Assembly: GCF_009690905.1 (NCBI RefSeq)
Contig: NZ_VOSW01000019.1
Location: forward strand, 38,801 to 102,800
Direction: 5' to 3'
Origin: Paraburkholderia madseniana
Lineage (GTDB): Bacteria; Pseudomonadota; Gammaproteobacteria; Burkholderiales; Burkholderiaceae
Length of the DNA stretch: 64,000 nt
Numbering within the stretch: the stretch's first letter is position 1; each line of letters starts with the position of its first letter. Under the pieces are notes generated by a model. The model had not been told where the DNA came from. It searched no databases and saw only the letters and a list, made by a program, of their open reading frames with translations. Shown here in pieces: positions 25,700-35,023 of this stretch. Position numbers and translations under genes: made by a program.

Positions 25700-27486
25700 T
25701 GCGCTTCGCTCCTTGCATCGTTATTCCGATTTACAACCACAAGGACGCGGTCGACGCGACCGTTGCCCATCTCGCGGTGCACGGCTTGCCGATCTTTGTC
25801 GTCGACGACGGCAGCGACGAGGCGACCCAGCAGGTGCTCGCCTCACTCGCGCAACAGTACGCGGGGCAGCTCACGCTGCTGCGTTTGCCAGTTAACGGCG
25901 GCAAGGGCGCGGCCGTGATGGCGGGACTGCGCGCCGCGCGCACTGCGGAGTACACGCACGCTCTGCAGATCGACGCCGACGGCCAGCACGACGCGACCGA
26001 TGTGCCACGTTTCATCGAAGCGGCGCTCGCCGAACCGGGCGCGGTGATCCTCGGCCGCCCGGTCTACGACGAGAGCGTGCCGAAATCGCGCCTCTACGGC
26101 CGTTATCTGACGCACGTATGGGTGTGGATCGAAACGCTCTCGCTGACGATCCGCGATTCGATGTGCGGCTTCCGTCTGTATCCGCTGGCGCTGGCCTGCG
26201 AGCTGATCGACAGCGTGCAACTGCCGACGCGCATGGACTTCGACATCGAAATTCTCGTGCGTTTGTACTGGCGGCGCGCCGCGTTCCGCTCGATTCCGAC
26301 GCGCGTCACCTATGCAAGCGATGGCGTCTCGCATTTCGACGTGCTGTGGGACAACGTGCGCATCAGCCGCAGCCACACGCGCCTCGTGTTCGGCATGCTG
26401 TGGCGTCTGCCGATGCTGCTCGCGCACAAAGTGATGCCACGCCGTCTGGCGATCGCAAGTGAGGCGGTTAAGCAGAGCGAACCGGGCAAGCCGGGCAACC
26501 TGAGCGAACCCGGCCAGCACGCTGAGCAAAACGAACAAAGCCCCCAGGACTGGTGGCGGATCGCCGAACGCGGCAGCCATCTGGGCATGTCCTTGCTCGC
26601 GCTCAGTTGCAAGCTGTTCGGCCGCCGTTTCACGGCGCTCTGGCTGCATCCGATCGTCGCGTATTTTCTGCTGACGGGCCGCGCCGCACGCGAGGCGTCG
26701 AGCAACTACTTCACGCGTCTTGGCGAAGCCGCACCGCACGGCGATACGCCGCGTCCGGGTTGGCTGTCCGCCTATCGCCACATGCTGGCGTTCGCGCAAT
26801 CGGGCTTCGATAAGCTCGCGGCATGGTCTGGCCGCGTCAACAACGCCGACGTCAAATTCGAAGACCCATCGGCATTCGAAGCATTGGTCGCAAGCGGCAA
26901 AGGTGCGCTCGTGATCGGCGCGCATCTCGGCAATCTGGAAATGACCCGCGCGCTCGCCGCGCAGGGCGCCTACGCGAAAGTCACTGCCGTGGTCTACACC
27001 GAACACGCGCGGCGCTTCAATAGCGTACTGGCTTCGGCGAATAGCCAGTTCGCGCGGCATCTACTCGAAGTCAGCGACTTCGGTCCCGAGACCGCCATGA
27101 TGATGCAGGAGCGCGTCGATGCGGGCGAGCTGCTGGTGATCGTCGGCGACCGCGTGCCGGCACACGAAGCGGGCCGCACGACCGAAGCGCAATTTCTCGG
27201 CTCGACCGCCCCGTTCGCGCAAGGCCCCTACGTGCTCGCCCATGCGTTGGGCTGCCCTGTCTATCTGTTCTTCTGTCTGAAAGAGCGCGACGGCTATCGT
27301 CTGTATTTCGAACCGTTCGCCGAGCGCATCGAGTTGCCGCGCCGCGAACGCGCGCAGCATCTTGCCGCGTGGGCGCAGCGTTACGCGGCGCGCCTCGAAC
27401 ACTATTGCCGCAAGGCACCCTATCAATGGTTCAATTTCTTCGATTTCTGGGCCAGCCCCAAGCGAGGCACACATGGCCGAACATGA
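25696..27486 (+). CDS. Family 2 glycosyltransferase fused to an LpxL-like acyltransferase (aryl polyene)
   Basis: A 596-residue bifunctional protein. Residues about 1-240 are a GT-A glycosyltransferase (PIYNHKDAV, FVVDDGSDEAT, nucleotide/metal DADGQHD motif, RDSMCGFRLYPL). Residues about 300-596 match the lauroyl-acyltransferase family (GAHLGNLEMTRAL, an H-x4-E motif, then IVGDRVPAHEAGRTTEAQFLG). Between them is a low-complexity linker (SEPGKPGNLSEPGQHAEQ). This fused pair is typical of aryl-polyene clusters and is expected to attach sugar and acyl groups anchoring the pigment in the outer membrane. The ATG at 25696 overlaps the previous stop. Confidence 0.88.
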   Translation: MMRFAPCIVIPIYNHKDAVDATVAHLAVHGLPIFVVDDGSDEATQQVLASLAQQYAGQLTLLRLPVNGGKGAAVMAGLRAARTAEYTHALQIDADGQHDATDVPRFIEAALAEPGAVILGRPVYDESVPKSRLYGRYLTHVWVWIETLSLTIRDSMCGFRLYPLALACELIDSVQLPTRMDFDIEILVRLYWRRAAFRSIPTRVTYASDGVSHFDVLWDNVRISRSHTRLVFGMLWRLPMLLAHKVMPRRLAIASEAVKQSEPGKPGNLSEPGQHAEQNEQSPQDWWRIAERGSHLGMSLLALSCKLFGRRFTALWLHPIVAYFLLTGRAAREASSNYFTRLGEAAPHGDTPRPGWLSAYRHMLAFAQSGFDKLAAWSGRVNNADVKFEDPSAFEALVASGKGALVIGAHLGNLEMTRALAAQGAYAKVTAVVYTEHARRFNSVLASANSQFARHLLEVSDFGPETAMMMQERVDAGELLVIVGDRVPAHEAGRTTEAQFLGSTAPFAQGPYVLAHALGCPVYLFFCLKERDGYRLYFEPFAERIELPRRERAQHLAAWAQRYAARLEHYCRKAPYQWFNFFDFWASPKRGTHGRT

Positions 27487-29095
27487 TCTGATCGAGGCGC
27501 AGAGCGCTAGCTCAAGTGAGAATGCCCGCGGGAACGCAAACGCAAACGCGGCGGCGGCGGTAACGATCGGCGGCCGCAAGCTGACGATCGAAGAAGTCGT
27601 TGCGATCGCCCACCATCGCGCACCAGTTGCGTTGAGCGCCGATCCGGCGTGGCGTGCGCGCATCCAGCGCGGCGCGGATTTTCTGCGCCGGCATCTGGCA
27701 TCGGGCGCGACCGTGTACGGCGTCAACACCGGCTATGGCGACGCGTGCGTGGTCGACGTGCCGATGGAACTCGTCGAAGCCTTGCCGTTGCAACTGACGC
27801 GTTACCACGGCTGCGGAATGGGCCAGTATCTCGACGACGCGCAAACGCTCGCGGTGATCGCCGCGCGACTCAACTCGCTGGCCTACGGTTTCTCCGGCGT
27901 ACGCCCGGTGTTGCTCGAACGCCTTGCCGATCTGATCAATCATCGCGTGTTGCCGCGCATTCCGTCGGAAGGCTCGGTCGGTGCAAGCGGCGACTTGACG
28001 CCGCTCTCGTATGTGGCCGCCGCGCTCGCGGGTGAACGCGATGTGATGTTCGAAGACAGTCTGCGCAACGTGCGCGAGGTCTGGACCGAACTGGGTCACG
28101 AGCCGCTGACGCTCGCGCCGAAAGAAGGCCTCGCGCTGATGAACGGCACCGCGGTGATGACGGGCCTCGCCTGTCTCGCATTCGCGCGTGCCGATCATCT
28201 GACGCGCCTCACCGCACGTCTCACCGCGCTCTGTACCGTTGCACTCGACGGCCGTGCCGCGCACTTCGACGCGATGCTGTTCGAAGTGAAGCCGCATGCA
28301 GGCCAGGCTGAAGCCGCGGCGTGGATTCGCGACGATCTGAGCGGGCGCGACGATACGCCGGGGCATCGTCTGCAGGATCGCTATTCGATTCGCTGCGCGC
28401 CGCATGTGATCGGCGTTGCTCGCGATGCCTTGTCGTGGGTGCGCCGCGATGTCGAGAACGAACTGAACAGCGCGAACGACAACCCGCTGATCGATCCCGA
28501 CAACGAGCGCGTGCTGCACGGCGGCAACTTCTACGGCGGCCATATCGCGTTCGCGATGGACTCGCTGAAAGTCGCGGTCGCCAATCTCGCCGATCTGATG
28601 GACCGGCAGCTTGCATTGCTGGTCGACGTGAATTTCAACAACGGCTTGCCGCGCAACCTGTCGGGTGCGGCGCCCGCGCGCGCCGCGATCAATCACGGTT
28701 TCAAGGCGGTGCAGATTTCGTCGTCCGCATGGACGGCCGAAGCGTTGAAGAACACGATGCCCGCGAGCGTGTTCTCGCGTTCGACTGAGGCGCACAATCA
28801 GGACAAGGTCAGCATGGGCACGATCGCTGCGCGCGACTGTTTGCGCGTGCTGGAGTTGACCGAGCAGGTCGCCGCCGCGCATACGCTGGCGACGGTGCAA
28901 GCCGCGCGCCTGCGGTTGAAGATCGACAGCACCACGCCGGTTCCCGCGCCGCTACAAGTATTCATCGATAGCGTGACGGCGCAGTCGCCGTTCGTCGACG
29001 AGGACCGCGCGCTGGAAAGCGACCTGCGCGCGCTGACTGCGCGCATCGCCGCGTGCGATTTGTTGAACGACTATCGGGGAGGATTGCACGCATGA
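27473..29095 (+). CDS. Aromatic amino acid ammonia-lyase (HAL/PAL/TAL family, MIO enzyme)
   Basis: A 540-residue member of the ammonia-lyase family. The self-cyclising Ala-Ser-Gly that forms the MIO cofactor is at residues 171-173 (GSVGASGDLTPLSY), the catalytic Tyr lies in VYGVNTGYGD (Y82), and NDNPLIDP is conserved. At the substrate-selectivity pair the protein reads Tyr-His (RYHGCGMG, residues 111-112), where HutH has Ser-His and many TALs have His-Leu, so substrate cannot be fixed. Within this operon it most likely supplies a cinnamate- or coumarate-type starter, as tyrosine ammonia-lyase does for flexirubin; that is inference. The N-terminus carries an Asn/Ala repeat. Confidence 0.87.
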   Translation: MAEHDLIEAQSASSSENARGNANANAAAAVTIGGRKLTIEEVVAIAHHRAPVALSADPAWRARIQRGADFLRRHLASGATVYGVNTGYGDACVVDVPMELVEALPLQLTRYHGCGMGQYLDDAQTLAVIAARLNSLAYGFSGVRPVLLERLADLINHRVLPRIPSEGSVGASGDLTPLSYVAAALAGERDVMFEDSLRNVREVWTELGHEPLTLAPKEGLALMNGTAVMTGLACLAFARADHLTRLTARLTALCTVALDGRAAHFDAMLFEVKPHAGQAEAAAWIRDDLSGRDDTPGHRLQDRYSIRCAPHVIGVARDALSWVRRDVENELNSANDNPLIDPDNERVLHGGNFYGGHIAFAMDSLKVAVANLADLMDRQLALLVDVNFNNGLPRNLSGAAPARAAINHGFKAVQISSSAWTAEALKNTMPASVFSRSTEAHNQDKVSMGTIAARDCLRVLELTEQVAAAHTLATVQAARLRLKIDSTTPVPAPLQVFIDSVTAQSPFVDEDRALESDLRALTARIAACDLLNDYRGGLHA

Positions 29096-29523
29096 CCGGC
29101 TCCCCTAAAGTGCTGACAGCCAGCGCGATGGTCGAAGTGCCGTTTCACGACGTCGACGCGATGAACGTGTGCTGGCATGGCCACTATCTTAAGTACTTCG
29201 AGATCGGCCGCGCGGCGCTCCTGCGCACCTTCGACTACGACTACCGCGAGATGCAGGCCTCGGGTTACCTATGGCCGATCGTCGAGGCGCATCTGAAGTA
29301 TGTGCGCCCGGCCACCTACGGCCAGGCGCTCGAAGTGCGCACGCAACTGCTCGAACACGAAAACCGCCTGAAAATAGGCTATGAAATTGTCGATTGCGCA
29401 TCCGGTACGCGATTGACGAAGGGCTACACGATCCAGGTCGCAGTCGATGCCGCGACGCAGGAATTGCAGTTCGTGTCACCGCCCGTCGTATTCGAAAAGC
29501 TGGAGCGTGTATGGGGACGATGA
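29092..29523 (+). CDS. 4-hydroxybenzoyl-CoA-type thioesterase (aryl polyene)
   Basis: A 143-residue single hot-dog-fold thioesterase with the signature PFHDVDAMNVCWHGHYLKYFE (Asp active-site region). In the aryl-polyene context it may release or edit ACP-bound intermediates. The ATG at 29092 overlaps the previous stop and has GGGGAGG upstream; the frame open from 29053 adds 13 unconserved residues. It is the size expected for the YbgC/4HBT family. Confidence 0.9.
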   Translation: MTGSPKVLTASAMVEVPFHDVDAMNVCWHGHYLKYFEIGRAALLRTFDYDYREMQASGYLWPIVEAHLKYVRPATYGQALEVRTQLLEHENRLKIGYEIVDCASGTRLTKGYTIQVAVDAATQELQFVSPPVVFEKLERVWGR

Positions 29524-30203
29524 ACTTGCGCGGTGTGGCAGCGGGCGGGTTTCTCGCGCTAGGCACGCTAAGCGTATTGAGTGTATCGAGTCTGGCAGCA
29601 TGGCCGACTGTGGCGTCTGCGGCTGAAACTGCACAGTCCGCCGGCAACCCCGCTCTCGTTTCGCAGATCGCCTCCCATCTCGCGCAGGCCAAGGGCGTCC
29701 GCGCGCAATTCACGCAAACGCAAACGCTCGCGGCGATGAAGCAGCCGCTCGTCAGCACGGGTTCACTGCTGTTCTTCCGCGATCGTGGCGTGATCTGGCA
29801 GATCGACACGCCGTACAAAGCCACCTACGTGATCACCGATGCGGGCGTCGCCGAAGTCGACACCAACGGCCAGCGCGTGACGGCTCACAGTGCCCAGGGC
29901 ACACGCGGCGTCGCGCAGGTTTCGAAGATGATGCGCGCGATGCTCGGCGGCGATCTGTCGGCGCTGTATTCGCAATTCGACGTGCAGGCCGAAGGCAGCG
30001 CCGCGCAGTGGCGCATGCAACTCACGCCGAACCAGCCGCAGATCGCGCAGTCGATCAAAGTTTTGCAGATGAACGGCGGCGACTATCTTCAAAGCCTGCG
30101 CATCACGCTCGCGAACGGCGACATCACAAAACTCGACTTTGCTAAAAGCGCAGCGGTGACCGAACCAACGCCGGCTGAGCGCAGCCTGCTCGGAGCGCCG
30201 TAA
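29511..30203 (+). CDS. LolA-like outer-membrane carrier protein (aryl polyene)
   Basis: A 230-residue secreted protein: signal peptide ending near VASAAET, then a LolA-type fold (KGVRAQFTQTQTLAAMKQPLVSTGSLLFFRDRGVIWQIDTPYK). Such carriers shuttle lipid-linked cargo across the periplasm; cluster position suggests it moves the lipid-attached aryl polyene. I used ATG 29511, which has GGAG five bases upstream, rather than the ATG at 29520 whose site is too close. The gene overlaps the thioesterase and ends in a TAATG overlap with the exporter. Confidence 0.88.
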   Translation: MGTMNLRGVAAGGFLALGTLSVLSVSSLAAWPTVASAAETAQSAGNPALVSQIASHLAQAKGVRAQFTQTQTLAAMKQPLVSTGSLLFFRDRGVIWQIDTPYKATYVITDAGVAEVDTNGQRVTAHSAQGTRGVAQVSKMMRAMLGGDLSALYSQFDVQAEGSAAQWRMQLTPNQPQIAQSIKVLQMNGGDYLQSLRITLANGDITKLDFAKSAAVTEPTPAERSLLGAP

Positions 30204-32614
30204 TGCTGGTGCTGCAACAGCGGTCCGCGAAACAGGCGTGGGGCATGCGCGCCGCGTGGCTGCTGCTCGCGCTCGCCGCGGTGCTGTATTGCGGCTGGCG
30301 TTTCGCGGGACCTTCGCCGCTGCAGACCAATCTGCTGGCGTTGCTGCCTGCCACGGAAGCGGATCCGGTCGCCGAGAAGGCGGTCGATACGCTGGCGAGC
30401 GCGCTGGGCGACCGCACGGTTTTTCTGGTCACCAGCAACGATGACGCGCACGCCAAAGCGGCAGCGAAACAACTCGGCGCATCGTTGCAGAAGAGCGGGG
30501 CGTTCGGCTCGGTGACGGCGGAGTTGCCGCCGTTCGATCTGTCACAGATCGCCGCGTTGTATATGCCGTATCGGTTCGGTTTGCTGGCGCCCGTTGACGG
30601 CGCGGCACTCGCGCAGAGCAATGCGGCAAGCCCCGCGCTGCATGACGCACTCGCGCAGCGCATCTACAGCCCATTGCACGGCGGCCTGACCACGCCGCTC
30701 GCCGACGATCCGTTCGGTTGGCTCGAACACTGGCTCGGCGGTTTGCCGGTCGCCACGTCGAATCTCGAACTCGAAGACAACATGCTGGTGGCGCATCGCG
30801 GTGCTGCGACCAGTGTGCTGATCGTCGCCACGCTGCCGGGCTCGGCCTACGAATCGAAGACGCAGCACGCCGTGCTCGCCGCGCTCGCGCAAGGCGAAAG
30901 CGCCTTGAAGCAGGCGTTCCCCGAAGTGTCGGTGGCGAGAACCGGGGCGGTGTTCTACGCGGAGTCGGCACGTAGCGCATCGGAACACGAGGTGCATCTG
31001 ATCGGCGTCGCGTCGCTGTGCGGGATTGCGTTGCTGATGATGTGGGTGTTCCGCTCGCCGCGTCTGTTGCTGCTCGGTTTCGTTTCGACGGCGCTCGGCA
31101 TCGTATGTGCGCTCGCGGTCACGATGCTGATGTTCGGTCAATTGCATCTGTTGACGCTGGTGTTCGGCGCGAGCCTGATCGGCGAAGCGGTCGATTATTC
31201 GATTCAGTATTTCGTGGTCTATCTCGGCGCGGAGCGCGATTGGGATTCGCGCCGTGGTGCGCGTGCGGTACGTCCGGCTTTGACGGTTGCGCTTGCCACC
31301 AGTCTGCTCGGCTACGCGATCCTCACGTGGGTGCCGTTCCCCGCGCTCAAGCAGATTGCATGCTTCGCGATGGCAGGCATTGTGACGGCGTATGCCTCCG
31401 TGCTGTGGTTGTTGCCCGCGCTGCTCACGCACCCGCCGAAGCGCGGCCCGCGGCGCCTGTTCGCTGGTGCGGCGCGTGTGCTGACGGTCTGGCATCGCAC
31501 GATCGGCGGCAAGCGCGCATGGTTCGTCGCGGCGCTGTTGCTGATCTTGGCGATTCCCGGCTGGTTGCGTCTGACGAGCGACGACGATATCCATCTGCTG
31601 ATCCAGCGTGATCCTTCGCTGGTCGCGCAGGAAGACCAGGTGCGCGCGGCGGTGGGTGTCGATAACAGCGCGCAGTTTTTTGTCGTGCGTGGCGAGACGC
31701 CGGAAATCGTCTTGCAGCGCGCCGAAGCGCTGGGCGCGAAGCTCGACGGGTTGAGCGGCACGGCGAACAAGGTCGGCAGCTATCAGTCGGTGGCGCAGTT
31801 CGTGCCGTCCGCGAAGCAGCAAAACGAAGACCGTGCATTGCTTGCGCAGCACGTATTCAACGATCCCGCGGCATTGCGTGCGACGCTGCTGCAGGCGGGC
31901 TTTAAAGACGAAGTCGCCGATGCCTGGCTCGCTGCGTATGCGAAACCGCAGCCGCTGCTTACGGTCGACACATGGCTCGCCGCACCGTGGTCGCAGCCCT
32001 ACAGGCATCTGTGGCTGGGTGAAGTCGATTCGGCCACCAAAGCGTATGCGGCGGTCGTGATTCCACAAGGCGTGACGCCGCAGAACGAACCCGCGCTGAT
32101 CGCCACCGCGCAGGCGCTGCCCGGCGTCGTATTCGTCGACAAGGCGGCGAGCGTCTCGAAGCTGTTCGGCGCGTATCGCGTGGACAGCGGGTGGTGGCTC
32201 GGCGGTGCGCTCGCGCTCGTGCTCGTCCTGCTGATGCTGCGCTACCGCGCGCGCGGCGGCATTGCCGTGACGCTGCCGGTGCTGCTCGCGGTCGTCGTCA
32301 CGCTCGCGGTGTTCGGCTACGTTCACGTGCCGCTCAATCTGTTCAACTGGCTCGCGCTGATGCTGGTGCTCGGCGTTGGCGCAAACTATGCGGTGTTTCT
32401 GCGCGAAGGCTGTTTGCGCGCGGACGCGGATCTCGGCGCGGTGTGGACCGGCGTGCTGCTGTCATCGGCCACCACGCTGTTGTCGTTCGGCATGCTCGGC
32501 ATGAGCGCGATGCCCGCGCTGAAGAGTTTCGGCGCCACGCTCGCGCTCGGCATCCTCGTATCGGTGCTGCTCGCACCGATCGGCATGCCATCGGAATCAA
32601 GGAGGGCCGCATGA
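30203..32614 (+). CDS. MMPL/RND-family exporter (aryl polyene)
   Basis: An 803-residue inner-membrane transporter with a leading membrane helix, a large periplasmic loop (about residues 45-260), a first bundle of five helices (IGVASLCGIALLMMWVF to MAGIVTAYASVLWLLPAL, with the conserved GEAVDYSIQYF), a second loop, and a second bundle including GVGANYAVFLREG. The two Asp/Asn-containing motifs mark the proton-relay helices; the second lacks the usual acidic residue (GANYAVF), a point to note. It likely extracts the lipid-linked pigment for hand-over to the LolA-like carrier. TAATG and ATGA overlaps on both sides. Confidence 0.9.
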   Translation: MLVLQQRSAKQAWGMRAAWLLLALAAVLYCGWRFAGPSPLQTNLLALLPATEADPVAEKAVDTLASALGDRTVFLVTSNDDAHAKAAAKQLGASLQKSGAFGSVTAELPPFDLSQIAALYMPYRFGLLAPVDGAALAQSNAASPALHDALAQRIYSPLHGGLTTPLADDPFGWLEHWLGGLPVATSNLELEDNMLVAHRGAATSVLIVATLPGSAYESKTQHAVLAALAQGESALKQAFPEVSVARTGAVFYAESARSASEHEVHLIGVASLCGIALLMMWVFRSPRLLLLGFVSTALGIVCALAVTMLMFGQLHLLTLVFGASLIGEAVDYSIQYFVVYLGAERDWDSRRGARAVRPALTVALATSLLGYAILTWVPFPALKQIACFAMAGIVTAYASVLWLLPALLTHPPKRGPRRLFAGAARVLTVWHRTIGGKRAWFVAALLLILAIPGWLRLTSDDDIHLLIQRDPSLVAQEDQVRAAVGVDNSAQFFVVRGETPEIVLQRAEALGAKLDGLSGTANKVGSYQSVAQFVPSAKQQNEDRALLAQHVFNDPAALRATLLQAGFKDEVADAWLAAYAKPQPLLTVDTWLAAPWSQPYRHLWLGEVDSATKAYAAVVIPQGVTPQNEPALIATAQALPGVVFVDKAASVSKLFGAYRVDSGWWLGGALALVLVLLMLRYRARGGIAVTLPVLLAVVVTLAVFGYVHVPLNLFNWLALMLVLGVGANYAVFLREGCLRADADLGAVWTGVLLSSATTLLSFGMLGMSAMPALKSFGATLALGILVSVLLAPIGMPSESRRAA

Positions 32615-33807
32615 AGGCGCCATCAGTTTATTTGCACGCGCTCGGCATGATCAATGCGCTCGGCGGCGACCTCGATGCAATCGTCCCGGCGCTTGCCGCC
32701 GGTCACGCACCCGGTATGGCGCACGCGCATACGGGCATTGGCGAAGCGTTTGTCGGCAGCGTACTCACGCCGCTCGATATTGCGCCGCCCGCCGGGCTCG
32801 CACGGTACGACTGCCGCAACAACCGCTTGCTGCTGGCCGCGCTGACACAGATCGCGCCCGCGGTCGACGCGGCGCGCGAGCGTTACGGCGCGCATCGGAT
32901 CGGCGTGGTGCTCGGCACCAGCACGTCGGGTATCGAAGCGGCCGAAGCCGCGTTCGTCTATCACGCGCAAGCGGGCGACCTGCCCGCCAATTTCAATTAC
33001 CGGCAGATGGAGATCGGCACCGCCGCGCCGTTCGCCGCCGCCGCGCTCGGCGTGCAGGGCCCGGCATTCACGATCTCGACCGCTTGCACTTCGAGCGCGA
33101 AGGCCTTTGCGTCGGCGCGCCGTCTGCTGCAATTGCGGCTGTGCGACGCGGTGGTGGTGGGGGGCGTCGATTCGCTGTGCGAGTTGACGGTGCAGGGTTT
33201 CGCCTCGCTCGAATCGACCAGCGGTGTGCGCAGCAATCCGATGAGCCGCAATCGCTGCGGGATCAACGTCGGCGAAGGCGCAGCCGTGTTCCTGATGAGC
33301 CGCGAAGAAGCGGCAGTACGCCTCGCGGGTGTCGGCGAATCGAGCGATGCGCATCATATTTCCTCGCCGGACCCCCAAGGCGTGGGCGGCGAACTCGCGC
33401 TGCAAGCGGCGTTGGCCGACGCGGGCATCGCATCGTCGGCAATCGGCTATGTGAATCTGCATGCCACCGCCACACGCAAGAACGACGACATGGAAGCGAA
33501 GCTGATGGCGCGTGTCTTCCCCAACGGCGTGGCGACGAGCGGCACCAAGCCGCTGACGGGTCACCAACTCGGCGCGGCGGGCGCGACCGAACTCGCCTTC
33601 GCGTGGTTGACGCTGGCACGCGCGAATGAGTCGCAACCCGTGCCGCTGCCGCGTCATCTGTGGGACGGCGCTGCCGATCCCGCGTTACCGGTGCTCGACC
33701 TGGTCGAAACCGAACGCTTTTTGCCGCAAGGCACGGGACCGCAGTACGTGATGAGCAATTCGTTTGCGTTCGGCGGCAGCAATGTCAGCCTGATCCTGGG
33801 ACGGTGA
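32611..33807 (+). CDS. Beta-ketoacyl-ACP synthase (aryl polyene), first of three
   Basis: A 398-residue ketosynthase with an intact active site: nucleophile C159 in ISTACTSSAKAF, His in NLHATATRKNDDME, and His in KPLTGHQLGAAGA. It is expected to be a decarboxylating condensing enzyme elongating the polyene; the chain-length-factor-like protein at the cluster start is a plausible partner. AAGGAGGG precedes the ATG, which overlaps the exporter stop. A longer open frame from 32191 is only overlap with the exporter gene. Confidence 0.9.
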   Translation: MKAPSVYLHALGMINALGGDLDAIVPALAAGHAPGMAHAHTGIGEAFVGSVLTPLDIAPPAGLARYDCRNNRLLLAALTQIAPAVDAARERYGAHRIGVVLGTSTSGIEAAEAAFVYHAQAGDLPANFNYRQMEIGTAAPFAAAALGVQGPAFTISTACTSSAKAFASARRLLQLRLCDAVVVGGVDSLCELTVQGFASLESTSGVRSNPMSRNRCGINVGEGAAVFLMSREEAAVRLAGVGESSDAHHISSPDPQGVGGELALQAALADAGIASSAIGYVNLHATATRKNDDMEAKLMARVFPNGVATSGTKPLTGHQLGAAGATELAFAWLTLARANESQPVPLPRHLWDGAADPALPVLDLVETERFLPQGTGPQYVMSNSFAFGGSNVSLILGR

Positions 33808-33815
33808 CGCGCGCG

Positions 33816-34301
33816 ATGACCCAGACGCCCTCCATTCAGGATCTCATCCTGCAACCGATCGAAACGATCATCCCGCATCGCGGCACCATGCTGCTGATCG
33901 ATGCCGTGAGCACTTTCAGCGAAGACGCACTGAGCGCGCGTGCCACTGTTCATGCCGACGCGTGGTATGCCGACGCCGACGGGGCGATGCCCGCATGGAT
34001 CGGCATCGAGTTGATGGCGCAGGCCATCGCGGCGCACGTCGCGCTGCTGGCCATGCGCGGCGGTGGCCAGGCGCGCCCCGGTGTGCTGCTCGGCTCGCGC
34101 AGCTATCGCGCTTTGCAACCGTCGTTTGCCGGCGATGCCCAGTTGCTGATCCACGCAACAGAATTGCTGCGCAGCGAAGAAGGCCACGGCGCCTACGAAT
34201 GCACGATCCATCATGGCGACGTGTGTTGCGCCGAGGCGGTCATCAAGATCTTTCAGCCGCGTGATTTTCAGTCATTCATCGAAGGGAGTTTCAGTTCATG
34301 A
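33816..34301 (+). CDS. Hot-dog 3-hydroxyacyl-ACP dehydratase (aryl polyene)
   Basis: A 161-residue FabA/FabZ-like protein: IPHRGTMLLIDAV with the active-site His, AWIGIELMAQAIAAHVALL with the conserved Glu helix, and LLGSRSYRALQPSF. It would dehydrate beta-hydroxyacyl intermediates to make the conjugated double bonds. With the dehydratase fused to the ligase, the cluster has two such domains, matching the two dehydratases of characterised aryl-polyene systems. It begins eight bases after the ketosynthase stop and overlaps the reductase by four. Confidence 0.9.
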   Translation: MTQTPSIQDLILQPIETIIPHRGTMLLIDAVSTFSEDALSARATVHADAWYADADGAMPAWIGIELMAQAIAAHVALLAMRGGGQARPGVLLGSRSYRALQPSFAGDAQLLIHATELLRSEEGHGAYECTIHHGDVCCAEAVIKIFQPRDFQSFIEGSFSS

Positions 34302-35023
34302 GCCGGCGTGTTCTCGTTACCGGCGCAAGCCGCGGCATCGGCCGTGCGATTGCGTATCAGTTGGCCGCCGACGGCTTCGCGGTGTCGGTGCATTGCCGCA
34401 CGGGCCGCACCGAAGCCGAAGCCGTGGCAACGGGCATTGCCGCGCAAGGCGGTTCGGCGCGCGTGCTGCAATTCGATGTGCGCGATCGCGCCGCGTGCCG
34501 CGAAGTGCTCGAAGTGGATGTTGTGGCGCACGGCGCGTACTACGGCATCGTATGCAGCGCGGGCGTGACGCGCGACGCCGCGTTCCCTGCGCTCACCGAA
34601 GAAGACTGGGACATCGTGATCGAAACCGGTCTCGACTCGTTCTACAACGTCGTCCATCCGCTGACCATGCCGATGGTGCGGGCGAAAAAGGGCGGGCGCA
34701 TCGTCACGATCGCGTCGGTCTCCGGCGTGATGGGCAATCGCGGCCAGGTCAACTACAGCGCGGCGAAGGCCGGCCTGATCGGCGCATCCAAGGCGCTCGC
34801 CGTCGAACTGGCGACGCGCAACATCACCGTCAATTGCGTCGCGCCGGGTTTGATCGATACCGGCATGCTCGACGACATGCCGCTCGAGCAGGCATTGAAG
34901 ACGGTGCCGATGAACCGCGTCGGCCAGCCTGCCGAAGTGGCGTCCGTGGTCAGCTTCCTGATGTCCGATGCGGCCTCGTATGTCACGCGTCAAGTGATCG
35001 GCGTCAATGGTGGGATGGTGTAA
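34298..35023 (+). CDS. 3-oxoacyl-ACP reductase, FabG-like (aryl polyene)
   Basis: A 241-residue short-chain dehydrogenase with TGASRGIGRAIA (NADPH binding, residues 7-18), a Ser-Tyr-Lys triad in IASVSGVMGNRGQVNYSAAK, and the C-terminal VTRQVIGVNGGMV typical of FabG. It reduces the beta-keto group after each condensation. Start overlaps the dehydratase stop (ATGA) and end overlaps the next ketosynthase (TAATG). Confidence 0.93.
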   Translation: MSRRVLVTGASRGIGRAIAYQLAADGFAVSVHCRTGRTEAEAVATGIAAQGGSARVLQFDVRDRAACREVLEVDVVAHGAYYGIVCSAGVTRDAAFPALTEEDWDIVIETGLDSFYNVVHPLTMPMVRAKKGGRIVTIASVSGVMGNRGQVNYSAAKAGLIGASKALAVELATRNITVNCVAPGLIDTGMLDDMPLEQALKTVPMNRVGQPAEVASVVSFLMSDAASYVTRQVIGVNGGMV

